64,000 bases of DNA from Tubiluchus corallicola (GCA_030141605.1 JAQGDQ010000883.1:20621-84620); one strand, 5' to 3'; positions 25,701 through 40,700 are shown, counted from the first letter of the stretch. The notes: generated by a model not told the origin, from the letters alone. Program-made: numbers and translations.

Positions 25701-28700
25701 GTACGCAGGTCGGATGCAAAAAAGATCGTTATTAGGCCTTTCTGTACTTGGGTCCTTGATCAAACTGCCTGTGGCCCGCAGGAATTGCGGGAAAGTTTAA
25801 TGTGGCCCGGCTTGTCAGATAATTTGCACACCCGTGCTTTACATGCTTCACTAACACACTTGCGTCTGCTCAATAAACTTTTATGACTTTTGTGTCATCT
25901 TGGTTTCCTTTTGTGCTCTATAATATATGTAGAAACAATCATGTTAAGTATCGTCTTGTTTATAAGCAGGAACGTTTATCATACAGTAATATGCTAGATT
26001 AAAGGCTTCGCTTAAAGGTCCACTGCAGCTAACCTCGTTACCCGAGAATTTCGGGAAGCTGACCATTTAATCGCTTGTCTTGTCTAGCGGTTTGCTTTTC
26101 AAACTCTCGCTGCGTATCGTAGAACGCTTAATCAGTTAGATGTTGCTGTTATGCCAGGGATGCAGGTAAAGTGTTGCAGAGTTGGTAGAAATGAAACTAT
26201 GGACGAAGCCACTTGCGGGGGGCGGGGGGGGGGGGGTACATGGGTACCACCAACTGAAGTTACAGCACTTCGACTATCATTGGCTTCTTTTGTGTTGAAA
26301 CATTGTGCTTTTAAATTTACTCTATAATCGATTAATGTGTGCCCTAGTCTAATTTCAAGAAAATTTTGATGTAATTTCAATTAAAACATTCTAGTTTCCT
26401 AAACTTTTGCTTTTGCTTATTTTCTGCATTGCTCAAAACATAACGAGAAATAGATCTAGTCTAACTTTAAATTTAACTTTTGTTTGCGACTTTTATCCTT
26501 TCTGTTTTAGGCATCCTTGAAGGACTTAGGGTCGCAGCTGGAACAGGTGCTGAAGGAACGAGACGGTCTGCAAAAAGAACTGCAGAGTTCAAAGCCCAAC
26601 GTCGCGTGCGGTAAAGTCAGCGAGCAACGGAGGCTTCGACTCAGAGAACTTGAGGGCCAGATAGCGACGTTGCGAAAGAAGCAGCAGGAGCATGCAAAAA
26701 TGCTGAAGTTGAAAGAGCAAAGCGACAAGAAGGTGGAACAGCTTCGGAACGAGATTCTGGTTCGTTGTGGCGCTTCGGCAATATTAACTTTTTTTACTTT
26801 TAGCAAATTCTCAATATTCATCTTTAGCAGTGGAGTGAGTTTTCTTAGTTCAAAATCTCTTCGAGTCTAAAATCACAGATTCAAATAATTTAGCACTTCT
26901 ACTACATCATACAGTAAGTCCCTGGGTGCGCTTGCACGATCGTACACACTATTTTATTGATCACTTGCTTGTTGCAACCCAAGAGAACGGTCTACTATAC
27001 AGAGTTCCAGGAAAAAACAACCGATCAGCCAACGACAAAATAAGTTCGTCTCATCTTTTAACATGAATTTTTCCTTAAAAATAGCGTCGACTTGAGGCCA
27101 AAGTTTGTCAGAGTGTTGTGTCTGGATAGTTGAATTTTTCTGCATTAGCCAATGAGATACTGTACATTGTTAATGTGCAAACGCTGTAGTTACTGAAAGC
27201 TTTTTTCATTTTCTTTGATTTTTAATTTGCCTAAGGTAGGCAGGTGCATTTCATACATAATTTTGCATGAAAATCCATTGTATGAGGTGAAGAAACTTAC
27301 AAAAATTATCAATTATAATGTAATCACTTATGCTTAGTGAGAGCAAATTTTCATGAACCCGTGCAAAATGTAACAAACGCTTACAGTCCTGAAGGAGTTA
27401 TGCAAATGCTTCTATAATGATGCTCTATGTTAACTTTTCAACTTTAAAATTTTTATTTCATTTGGAAGCATTTAGATGGGCTCTGCCTGCATTTTTTCCT
27501 ATATCTTCGTACAGGTCAGTTAAACCACTTTATTTCACAGGGAATGAAGCAAGCTCGAGTGAGGCTGATGAAACAGATGAAAGAGGAGGCAGAGAGGTTT
27601 CGTCAGTGGAAGCAGCAGAAGGAGAAAGAGTTAACACAGCTCCGCGCTAAGGACCGGAAGCGTCAGGTGGAATACAAGAAACTGGAACGGAAGGCGGAAG
27701 TTCAGGCCGTGGTGCTCCGGCGGAAAACTGAGCAGGTACTTCGTGTTATTCGAACATCGTATTTGTGTCGTTTGAAGATGTTCCATGTTTGCGAAATATT
27801 GATGGTTGCTTTTCTGCTAAATTTGTTTAAAGGAAAGAACAAGTCACTTGGTATGTTGGGCTTATTTTACTGTTATCACTTAAACTGTTTGTGGTGCGCT
27901 AAAGGAAAGAACAAGTCACTCAGTATGTTGGGTTTGTTTTACTGTTATCACTTAAACTGTTTGTGTTGTGCTAAAAGAAAAAAAAGTCACTCAGTATGTT
28001 GGGTTTATTTTACTGTTATCACTTAAACTGTTTGTGGTGCGCTAAAGGAAAGAACAAGTCACTCAGTATGTTGGGTTTATTTTACTGTTATCACTTGAAT
28101 TGTTTGGCTTGTGTGCTAAAGGAAGGAACAAGTCACTCAGTATGTTGGGTTTATTTTACTGTTATCACTTAAACTGTTTGTAGTGTGCTAAAGGAAAGAA
28201 CAAGTCACTCAGTATGTTGGGTTTATTTTACTGTTATCACTTAAACTGTTTGTAGTGTGCTAAAGAAAGAACAAGTCACTCAGTATGTTGGGTTTATTTT
28301 ACTGTTATCACTTAAACTGCTTGTAGTGTGCTAAAGGAAAGAACAAGTCACTCAGTATGTTGGGTTTATTTTACTGTTATCACTTAAACTGTTTGTAGTG
28401 TGCTAAAGGAAAGAACAAGTCACTCAGTATGTTGGGTTTATTTTACTGTTATCACTTAAACTGTTTGTGGTGTGCTAAAGGAAAGAACAAGTCACTCAGT
28501 ATGTTGGGTTTATTTTACTGTTATCACTTAAACTGTTTGTGGTGTGCTAAAGGAAAGAACAAGTCACTCAGTATGTTGGGTTTGTTTTACTGTTATCACT
28601 TAAACTGTTTGTGGTGTGCTAAAGGAAAGGTGAAGTCACTCAGTATGTTGGGGTTGTTTTACTGTTATCACTTGAACATAGAAAAATATAACAAAGAAAT

Positions 28701-31700
28701 TTCTTAAGAACTACCTATAAAGCGTAAATTTAAAATTACTACCTCTGAATAGAAATTTTCAGGCGTGGTGGTTGTCGCCATTCACTTGAAGATCGTGACA
28801 TAACCGGGAGACTTCGTGGCTTTCCGTAAATGCTACCTGCTTAGACTAATTCAAACTTCTACAGTTTACCTAATGTTCACGCAAAAATATTGCAAAATAA
28901 AAAACTTATTATGCTTTTAATGAAGATTGACAGTGCGCTACTTTTCTTCAAGGTGAATGACGTCCTTGGAAGGAGAATTGACGTTCAAAATGGGAGCGCC
29001 AAAGCATGAAGTGATCACGGTTCTTAAAGCGATTTTACTAGTTACATGAGGCGCTTATTGTAGTTTTATTACTAAACTCTTCGAACATTTTCCGCGAACT
29101 TTGAAATAAGCCAAACTTACGAGAAGGCTTGGCCTTTCGTTTAAGTGTAACTGTTTTGCGTTTTTTTTACATTTTGGTACATCAGAAGTTGGCATTCAGT
29201 AGCAGATGTTATTTGCAAACGGTCATGGCAGGGCCGTAAATAATTATCAAAACCGCCCCGCTACTGAACTGAGAGAGGTGTCTTAGTCATGTATGAATGT
29301 GAATACATCTCTCTTGTATAAGGTAAGTGGACAGAATCAGCACGTAAATGATATGGCTCAGACTGAGTATCGTAGTGGTCCTCCATCCACTTGCTAACCA
29401 GTCTAGACTTGTGCTATTCTTACGTTCAATCGTCAAGCACTCTGCGTGTGTCTTGTCTGCGGAAGTGTTTTAGAGCTTGCACTTTTGAGATTCTGTAATT
29501 ACCTGGTTAAGTTTTGCTTAGTCGTCATGCAAAGTCGTTGTCGAATAATTTTTTTGTTTTCAGGCAGCTGCAGCGAACAAGCGTCTAAGGGAGGCATTGA
29601 GTAAGAAGAAAGAAACAAAAGAGAAAGAAGAGACGAATGCAGAAAAAGATGTGAAGGGTATCGGGACAAGAATCAGGGTAAACTGACATCTTTTGTCATC
29701 TACTGACGTAGGTTTAGACTAAGGCCCATTTCACAGTAAGGACGCGTAGCAAAATTCCCATTGTACTCCCTTGTGAGGAATTCTGTCGCCAGCTAGAAGC
29801 TATGCGTCCTCCTCGTGAGAAATTTTGCCTCATGGTAGAAATACTGCATGTTATATTTTTGTGAGGAATCCTCGCGGAATTCAGTCGTAAATTTAACTAC
29901 TCAATTACTTCTTTCTTATTTAGCAAACAACAATTAGCACTTTTAGCATAAAATTTCTAAGATTTAATCTCTCTTACAACAGACTGACGATTTTATTGTT
30001 TATTATTGCTGCATCGATGGCTACATTCGTGAAAAAGAAAAATAACGCACGCACATATTTATTTTATAATGTATTTTCAGATTTTGAAGTGGTTAGCAGA
30101 ACTTTACTAAAAATACAAACAGACCTCACATTACATTGACTAACATTATTAACTGTACTTTGTACATGAGAATTACGGCAAGCATAAATTGAAGTATACA
30201 TGCTTATATAGTGTAAAACTCGCAAAATAGCTGCAGCTAACAGCAGTGTGAAATGGGTTTAAGTTGGATTTGCCCATCCAAGTGTTTTAGCATAAGCATT
30301 AGGTGCAAGGGCTTACTCAATGTAGCTGGTTGTTGCAAAACTGGAACGCATCTCATAACCCTCTGACACGAGATATATTGTTTTAGCAGAGATGTCTCTA
30401 TTATGTTCGGATGCTTCAGCCACCATTATGAAATAGTCTATGTCCATTTGTTTATTTCACTTATTTGCTGTATATAGTTACAACTTTTTCAGTAAACATT
30501 TTCACAGTTCCAGCGATTGATGATGATTGTTAAAAAGTCAAAAGCTAAGTGTGCCAGACAACGCTTTACAGCCTAAGCTAATAGTAACTGTTCTAACAGC
30601 TAGCTAGAATCTTACTTAGTTCATTTTTTCTTGTTCCCAAACAAGATCCTGCTAGTAAATCACTCTTATGCACAGACTAATACATTATTAAGTAAAGTCC
30701 GCGTAAAACGACTGATGTTACTGAACTAGTGTGGCAGACGGCTTTACTTTACTTACACGTGACGGTTGTGGTTAAGATGCTTTGCTGTGGTACACTTAAT
30801 TTAACCTTTGACGTACAGCAACTGCACATGCCCTCAACAACACTGTGAGAAAGGCTTATTGTCACGTGTTTTTACGTTGCACAGAATTGGTTGAGTCAAG
30901 AGCTGGAAATTCTCGTGAGTACGAAAGAGGCAAAGCGTCACCTGGACTCGCTCATGGAGGATCGCAGAGAATTGACGGCTCAACGTCGAGAGTTCAAAAA
31001 TAAGCTGGAAAACTTCCGTCCACCCAGTAAGGTAAGATTTGGACGACAATTATCGTTTCTGCTAACGAATTCCGATGAACTTGAGTCACTTTCATTAAAT
31101 CTTGATTTCTTTGCGGCAGAAATTGGCACGTTTGAGCAAGGAAGAAAACGTGATGGAATCACTGGACACCAGCCAGGATAAGCGGGATTTACAGGATCAG
31201 CTGAGTCAACTGGATCACGAGATTGAAACCAGGTTAGTTGCCTCATTGCTGGGTTCATTAATCCAAACAGAAACCTCATCACTTAAAGGACAAGAAAAGG
31301 GGTACCTGAAGTAGGTTTAAGAAAAATCGCCTTAAAAAATTATACAGTGGCCGCTGCTTATTATGGACACGGTTATTGTGGACAACTCGCGAGGGACGGA
31401 ATTTTCCCCTAATAAAATCCGCCGGTTAATATGGACAACCGCCGCTTAATATGGACAGCGAACATTCTTGGCACGTGAACCAGCCGTGCCAACCACGGCC
31501 TGCGCGCGTGATTGAAAAGAGCTTCCCGCTCTGCTGCCTGTGTGAGTCATTGCATCAGTCAGTTCGCCGTTTGCCTTGGCCTTGAGAGCTTCGAAACTGT
31601 GATAACTTCTTTCCGTTCAAGGTTGAGAGAAAAGTTTCCTGCCAAACAAACTCGTCTGACTTCTTTTTTTCAATAAAACAGGAGACGAGTTGATACAGAA

Positions 31701-34700
31701 AGTTTTTTGCCTTTTTTAATGAAGGGGAAGGGTCTTCATGGGTCACTTCGCTTAATATGGACATACACTGCTGGCCCGAGGTGTCCACAATAAGCGGCTG
31801 CCACTGTATTGCTATTTTATGCGTATATCTTACTCGCACTGAAAAGCGACTGTGACCCCAAAACCCCCGGCCTGTTTCAGAGTTTTTTGCAATTTGTCAT
31901 TCTCATTCCTGTATGTTGTCAGTAAGATCAGTAACGTGTTTTTTGGTGAGTCAGTGGTGCACACTGGGATGGCGATACAGTAACATTTTAGCAAGTGAGA
32001 CAAATATTTTACATTATTAAGAATTTTCTTTTCCGGTGATGTAAGTCTTTCAAACAAGTGATATAACTTTATGTGGAAAGTTCTTTGGGATATATTTTAA
32101 AAATGCTTTTTTAAAAACATTTAAAAAAAAGTATTTGTTACGTTGCTTTTTAATCTGTCATGTTAATATAATGAAAGTTTATTAATGCTAAGAGTGTAGA
32201 ACATTTTCCCGTTTTTTTTGTTTATTCGTTTTTCTTCATCGATTGCGTATTTCCTGTAGCTTTTGTTTGTCAGGATGCAGTCGTTTAGATATTTCTATAT
32301 CAGTCTAATCGTAACAACTCGTTGTCAACCAAGAAATAAGGAATTGTTCTCGTTCTTTCATTTATTTATATATTTTCTGCGTATCAGAAATGTTCAGATC
32401 ACCGACCTGCAACAGAAGCTGATGGAGATCGATCATGAAGACAAGCAGAAGCATCGCTGGGACAACCTGAACACGATGGTGGAAGCCAAATGTGCGCTAA
32501 AGTGGCTCTTTCAACAGGTATAAATGCAACTAGCATCATTTCCGTTTGAGCTAACGGTCAAATTTAATGTGCAGACCATGTTTCTTTAATTAAAAGAGCT
32601 AACAGTAATGTAAAATTTGAAAGAGAAGCGGAAGTATTGCTGTGACAACCTAAAACTGTTGATTGATAAAATATGTTTTGCGTTTATTATCAATGGCTTC
32701 ATCTAGTTTCTTTATGCAAAGTCTGCAAACATTAACTTAGGCGTATCATGATGTGTATCGTATCATGGCCTTAGTGTATCGTTACAGCAGGGGTGTGCAA
32801 ATTGCTGGCCACTTGCGGCCCACCGAGAGAACTTTTGCGGCCCGCAAAGAGATTTGTCAACCTAATGAAAGTGCCCGGGCGATTAATTGAGTGTATCCAG
32901 CTGAAGTCCGTGCCACGATCCCAAAGATAGTGTGGGTAGTTTTTTCTACTAGATCGGATGCCATTAACCCTTACAAGACGGTTGTAGCTTAATGTCACTG
33001 TACTACATTGACTGTGTGATACACATTACTAATATGCATTGTAATGAAATTACCACTATCCATCCTGAAAGTAGAAATATATGGTTTGTAATATAAATTT
33101 TAATAACTTCTAAAATAGTTTCTTGAGTGTAATAGTAATGATGTACGCAGGTCGGATGCAAAAAAAATGTTATTAGGTCCTACTGTACTTGGCTCCTTGA
33201 CCAAACTGCTCGTGGCCCACAGGAATTGCGGGAAAGTTTAATGTGGCCCGGCTAGTCAGATAATTTGCACACCCCTGCGTTACAGCTTTATTAAGTCACC
33301 ATTCAACAAGTGTAGTTCTTTTACTGAGCCGGCTAGCAAATTGCATCACATTTTATCTTGCTTAGACACGTTTGAGATGTTTCTCTTGTCGGCTAACTGA
33401 GAATTAAAGCAGGTGAATTAATTAGGCAGTGGATGCGAAGTTGGAGGCTGGTGTTTGCACGGAGAGCAAGGAAGATTTGCAGTTTAATCTGAACGAGACG
33501 ACGAGGAAGTGCGAGTCGCTTCATGAAGAGATGCGTTCACTGAAGAATGAACACGATGAGAAACTTCACGAGCAGCTGAGACAGCATGAAGATAAAGTAA
33601 GAGTGTCTTGCTAGCAAAGTATTGATTTTCTGCAATAATTCAACATCAGTAACCTGCTCAATCTAGTCTGATATCAAAGCGATTGTTTTTCAATGTGAAT
33701 TTTGAATTGTCTGTAACGTGAAGTTCATTTTTTCTGTTTGACCGCTTCAAATCTTTTAATAAGCTGCCGCGAAAAGAGTTCGGTGGCTGCGCCAATGACG
33801 AGATAAAACACAATGTTTCAAGGTGAAGGAAAGAAAATTTTAAAGTACATCCCAAAAAAAATTTCCACCAAAGTTATATTACTTTACATTACGCTTACCT
33901 GTTCAAAAAGCTTAAGTAATTAGACTAGAAAATTCAAATAATTTAAAACGTTTACACCACCTAGTAGAATGGCGGCACATCGCCATCCCAGTGTGCACCA
34001 CTGATTCACCAAAAACACATTATTGATCTTATTGACAAGATAAAGTATTTTATGTTCTCTTCATTTTTTCAAACTTTATGCAATGTTATCTAAGCTTATT
34101 TCAGACGACTTAATGTTAAAATGGCCGTGCTTAACTGTCATCACGGGAGTTTAAATTTCCAAATTTTATACAGACAGCATGTATGCGATGCAAAAATCGA
34201 TGCGAATTTTTCAAGTTTTATTTATGAAGCTACACACGTGTCGTTAATCAATCTCCTAATTGTCTCATAAACGTCTAGTATGGGCTGCTCTTGGCATACA
34301 AGCTACACACGCGTCGTTACACGCTGCTTGGTTGCACCGATGTAATGATATAAACAAAGGGACGTCCTGCCAACTAACAGTCAGCTCGCGAAACAGCCGA
34401 CTGAGTCCGTAATATGCGAAACTTTTAACAGTCCAGATTTTGTCCGATTTTTCCAATATCCATAAAAGTGAGGTCCGGCAAACCAAGATGTGAGTGTAGT
34501 GTGTTTTTGGTGAGTTAGCGGTGCCCACTGGGATGGTGGTGCACACTGAGATGGTGATGGAGAGCCGTTTCACTAGGTGGTGCAAACATTTTAAATTATT
34601 AACAATTTTCATTTTTAATTACCGGGTACATAATCTTTCAAACTGTTAAGCGTAACGCTAAGTTATATAACTTTGTGTGGAAAGCTTTCTGCTCATGCTT

Positions 34701-37700
34701 TAAAATTCCTTTTTCTTCCCGTTTAACATGTTAAATTCATGGCAGATATTTGGTGGATATTGAAGCTAAACCATTATATTTTTCCCGCAACAGATGCTGT
34801 ATTTGCTACGTCAGCTACCGAAAGCCGCCAGCCAAAAATCCGAGACGCCCGAAGTGAAGAATCTTCTGCAGAAGTTGGAGTTTCAGGTAGATTTTGTTTG
34901 GCGCAATAGTATGGGCAGTTTTGTAGATGGACAGTATCGTAACGTTAGTAAACACAACTAACTTTAGTAACTTTGGTATCGTAACGTAAGTACAGCTTTC
35001 GGAAGGAGTTTACTATTCTCTACACAATTTAAATATCTTAACCCTAACCCTAACATTAATCATAGCCTAACGCTAATCATAGCCTAACCCTAACACTAAT
35101 CATAGCCTAACGCTAATCATAGCCTAACCCTAACCCTAACACTAATCATAGCCTAACCCTAACCCTAACACTAATCATAGCCTAACCCTAACCCTAACAC
35201 TAATCATCGCTTCACAAATTCATTTCTTGTGTTTGGGGAATTGTAAATTTTAGCCCTGCTTTCTACATATGTCTAGCGCAGAGCATATGATATTGATACA
35301 ACCATGTGAATGGAACAATGTAATTAATGTAGTTACTGTACGTTGTATAGGTACTACTGATGAGACCTGTGAATCCATAATAATCGATTTGGGTTCTTTT
35401 TCGGTCGTTGATTGAGCAAATCCTAAATGAATGGACGTGAACGTAATATAGACATCTATATGCTAACTTAATGGACGTGATGGACGTTGTTGAAATGAAA
35501 TCAGACGGCAGAACTAGTCAAATTGGTTTGCATGTGATATGGAGTTCATCACGTTTAAACAAACGTCCATCTGGCACTAAACATTAAGCCCTCCCCGTCA
35601 AAAATTCATTTCTTGTGTTTCTTACTCTTTAAAATGCAATTGCAGTATTATAGCAAGAAAGAACGCCATCTGTTTGGTAAGAACGTGTCAAAACATCAAA
35701 TTTGTTAAAACTATACAGTCTAGACTCGTTATCTCACCACTGTCCGTCTAAGCAAATTTTTTTCAAGAGGCGAGTATGGCGAGATAACGGGAATATAACG
35801 AAGTTAGCCTATATGTATATACATAATAGTTGATTAACATAGTGTTCCTCTATGTACATATAAAATATATTTCGCATTATGATACCAATCAACATGTCTG
35901 TCTATCGAGTACAGCAGCATTGTCTACATACCGCTGTTATATTGATCGACACGCGGTATATGTATTGATTGATTCACCTCTGAGTTTGTCTGTTTGGCGA
36001 CATAACGAATATAGTTTACATAAGCACTCATCCTAGCATGACGTGGCGAGGGTGGCGACTTAACGAGGTAAATATCAAAGCAGGAAATCCGTCCTGGTAC
36101 TTTCTCTGGCGAGAGACGAGTTTGGCGGCATAACGAGGGGTGAAATAACGAGGCTAGACTATAGTTATTGCGTTTTATTTTTGCTCAACAGAAATATGTG
36201 ATTTAATTGCAGATATTTTAGAAGTTTAATCACCGACTAGATTAATATTTGTTGATAACCGATGCGATCTTTTAGGCACAAGAAATTGAAGCGCTGAGTA
36301 ATTTACACGAAAAACTTCAGTCGAAAGAGACAGAGATGTCCGACTTGAAGAAACAGCTGACGATCGCCAAGCTGAACAGCACGAAGAAGATGACACTGCT
36401 GCCTCAGATTGTGTCGCCGTCTGGTGGTTCGTCACCATTTGCTCCACCTGCAAAAGCGGTAAGATGAGAGCCCTCTTATTGGAACGACTACTACTCCAAG
36501 GTCGCTTAAATGCCTCATAATCGATAGGCGTTGAACCTTCTGCGAGGTTAATATTCTGAATAGGTGCGGGGTCGCATATCTGGAAACCATTCGAAAGCAG
36601 TTTTCTTGGAGGTCGCTCATCCATTTGTTGACAGGCTTTGCGATGCTTAACTTTGTTTGCTAGCTATACATTATTATTATGGCTGCTTGACTCAATATGT
36701 TGTCGTTGCTGCTTAATTTACGGGTAGTGATATAAGCGTGTGGTCTAATGCTTTGGCGATGATGTAGGGCAAGCTTATATAGCATGAGAGATGTTACCGA
36801 AACTGAATTTACAAACCCAAACAGTTTTATCAGTTTCTCAGTTTGACATTTTTCCTTCAGTTATTAGCTAAAGTAGTTTTTATCATCTTACAATTGTGTA
36901 AATTCAAATTTATAATGTTTTTGTAGTAAATATGTCTTCATTTAGCATATTACACGGTTGCTATGGTTGCTATGGTTACCATCATTAATACAATCACGTT
37001 TAGGTTGCTAAGCCAAAACGAACGATAGCCTATGCTGACGATTCTCTAACGGGGAGCGAGGTTTCGGACACGGACGATCCAGATAATGATCCGGACTGGC
37101 AACAGACTCCGTACATGATCCACGCTCGCCGGATCATCAAGAAGGCAAGAGAGCGGACGGAGCAATCGCTTCAATCCAAGGTAATCCGAAGTGAATTCTG
37201 TAATCTAAAAGTCGTGCACGACGTCAAGCATTTACACCAGACGCGTCTTTTGCAAATATAATTTTATGTCTGTGAAGATTTGAATCAATTCATTGTAAAT
37301 GCCGACTGTGTTGTATATTCTGCGCGGTAGCTATTGTAGCGATTCCATCGAGTACTCAAGTACCCGTGTAATTACCCGCACTGTTTATTACTTGAGCCCT
37401 ATATTTCTACCCGGTTACAGCAACAAAAATGGTTGCAGACATTATTTGTAATACGATATCGATTGTTAGAGAATTAAAACTTTAAATGCCACATTCTGTC
37501 GTTCGCTTTTACAGTAGATACTTACTAGCAAACTACGTGTATTAAGTACTGCGTCGGCAGCTGCCAGGGTAAGAGCCAATCACTGTAGAGAGATCGCAGA
37601 TCAAACCATTTTTGCCGTAGGGTGACTTGCAAAATATTTTTACCGCGAAGTTAATTATCCAAACGAAATTGTTTATTACCGTTTAAAAAGCTATTTCATG

Positions 37701-40700
37701 CCATTAGCAAAGATACAAATTAACAGATTGTTAAGTTTAACGGCACACAAGAAGGGTAATATAGATTATTTTATTTCCCTACCCACCTGTGCCGAATTAA
37801 AAGTGCTCAGTGTCTGTACATAGTAGGCTGATGTAGCCGATTCATTCACGAAGCGTGCAATTATTAAGTAAGTAAGAAGTCTGGCATATAAAAACCTTGT
37901 GTGGGAAAGCAGTAACTTCTGCGACTCGCTGCTCGTGCGTTCAGGCTTTCAGGGTGTAATAACCGAACGCTTATTGTTAATATAGTGACGCAATTAGTCG
38001 TTTTTCTTTGTGAATATAAATCATTACAATTTCTTCACTGCCGCTGAATCTTGACAATCGGGTACCTGGGTACTCGACGGGTATAAGGAACACGGTACCC
38101 TAATCTGATTTGTGCTACCCGTGTAAACACTAGTCTACTGTCTAATGTTGGAGAAAGGAGTCCAGGAATAACTACATGAGGGAAACATCCGTGTCCTTAT
38201 CTTACTGCAGGGATGAGAATGTTCCGTGGATACGCGGAATTCCGAGTTTTTGGAGGATCAGTCGTGCCATTTTTGTAAATCGCGCGAATTTGTTGAGAAA
38301 ATTTTTACGGACCCAGTACATTGTTTCACAAGCTGGCTGCTAGTTGGCAGGCCGTCACTTTATTTACATCACGTACATAACCACGTGTATATCTCTTCGT
38401 ATAAAAATATAGAATCAATTGTGTGGAGTTATTTGAGTCAATTGCAGACAGTTTTTATATACTTTTGCATAGGAGCGGCCAGTACTTGAGACAATTAAGT
38501 ATCATGTATCCTTGATAGTTGGGCATTTTAAATTATGCACGAAACTAGGTAACTGATATTTTAAGTCCAATTAGACGCTCTCTATGGTTACAAAATTGCA
38601 ATTTCAGCCCCATTGAGGGCTTAGGCGACCCCAAGACCCCCGGCCTGTTTCAGAGTTTTTTGCAATTTCTTATTCTCATCCCTGTAGATTGTTTTGACCT
38701 ACAGTGTAATATTGGGTCTTTTTTGTTTAATAAATGGCATGAATGAACAGAAATAAAGATGAGAGAGAAAAAAATGACGATGAGTGCAGAAATTAGAAAA
38801 TTAATAAGAATTATTGATGAGAACGAAATATGCATAATTTTCCTACACATAGTGTATTGTGAAGGTAATTAAAGAAATCATGTTGCGAGTTCATGGTGGT
38901 CAGATGTTAAAGAAGCGCGTAGCTTTTACTTGATATTTGATTCTACGTTCATAGATGTTTTCGACATTTTAGCAGCAGCTGAACACTTCTGCGGGAGGGT
39001 GCAAGTGTAAGGTGAGCAACTGTTCAAATAAGCTGTGCAAGTGTCGCAAATCCGCACAGATGTGCGGTGAAAACTGCGGTTGTGACCAGACCACGTGCGC
39101 GAACAAACCGGGCAAAGAAAATGTGAGTAAATTACCTGTATGGTTGCTGTTATAAATGCTTCACGGCTTGTAAGTGCATTTTTGTGATTGCGTGTTTTTG
39201 ATTTGTTCGTTTTAACTCTTGCACAACCTGCCCCACATTGTGCAATTACAGCAAATCACTTCTTATATGATGCTTGCAGAGCCTACCCCACAATTGTGCA
39301 AGTACGGCGAATCATTTCTGTTATAATGCCTGCAGAAACTACCCCACAATTGTGCAAGTATGGTAAATCACTTCTGTTATGATGCGTGCAGAATCTGTCC
39401 CACAATTTTGCAGGTATGGTGAATCACTTCTGTTATGATGCTTGCAGAATCTGTCCCACAATTGTGCAAGTACGGTGAATCATTTCTGTTCTAATGCTTG
39501 CAGAATCTGTCCCACAATTGTGCAAGTATGATGAATCACTTCTCTTACAATACTTGCAGAATTTGTCCCACAATTGTGCAAGTATGGTGAATCATTTCTG
39601 TTACAATGCTTGCAGAATCTGTCCCACAATTGTGCAAGTATGGTAAATAATTTCTGTGATGATATGTGCAGATCCTGCCCCATAATTGTGCAAGTATGGT
39701 GAATCATTTCTGTTACAATGCTTGCAGAGCCTGCCCCACAATTGTGCAAGTATGGTGAATCATTTCTGTTACAATGCTTGCAGAATCTGTCCCACAATTG
39801 TGCAAGTATGGTGAATCACTTCTCTTATAATGCTAGCAGAATATGTACCACAATTGTGCAGGTATGGTCAATCACTTCTATTATGATGCGTGCAGAGCCT
39901 GCCCCACAATTGTGCAAGTATGGTGAATCACTTCTGTTATAATGCTTGCAGAATCTGTCCCACAATTGTGCAAGTATGGCATTATGATTCAGCGGCAGGT
40001 CCTGCCTAATGTTGTTGCAGTTGGGCTGTCACCTATCCATTATTTAAGTAGATTCTCTATTGGCTAACTTTGGTTGAGATAGCACACAATATGACCCTTC
40101 GGCTATATTCTCGCCCAAGATTCTATTTAAATTTCGGTCCAACCGACATGCTTGTGAAAAACAGTCCGCCTTGGGTCGAACTCTGGTTCTTCTGATGATA
40201 TGAAGTTTGAAAGGGGGCTGCCATCTTTGCACGTCATACTTTGACTCCTTGTAAATATCTTAGCCACTACAGATGGCGTTACTGTTTCATCGTACAGTAC
40301 GGAACAACTTTCACTGGTTGAAGTCTTTGTTTTGTCTAATAACTTTTATTATAATTCCAGTTTGATACCGAAGATCAGAGTACAGTGAATTCGCTACTTA
40401 ACACAACTTTTGAAGTGACCACCACTGACTGTACTGTGAAAGTGTCTCCTTTAAAACCGTCCGTGGAGCCCATGAGGATGGCTACCATGTCACCGATGCG
40501 GAAAGCCAATCATGCTGTATGCCACCTTTAGAATACTTGTATTTCAATTTTATATACACGCTATATGGTTTTCTGATTGTGATACGTAGTTGTTAATGTT
40601 TGAGTTGACAAATTATGCTTTTTCCATGTTCCATGATATAGAAATGGTATTGCAAATAATAAAATCAGCTACTGGAAACTTGCAAAAGTGCCCAACAGGT

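Noticed and set aside
28429-28707. 92-residue periodic Cys-rich peptide
   Set aside because: The 72-bp repeat has a period divisible by three, so one frame is open by construction; there is no start context and it lies in an intron.
37330-38100. GGGTACCTGGGTACTCGACGGG and GAGTACTCAAGTACCCG as transposon ends
   Set aside because: Weak, short inverted similarity with no flanking duplication; not enough to define an element.
39480-39797. 105-residue periodic minus frame with Cys and His
   Set aside because: Product of the 56-bp minisatellite; not zinc-finger spacing and no splice support.
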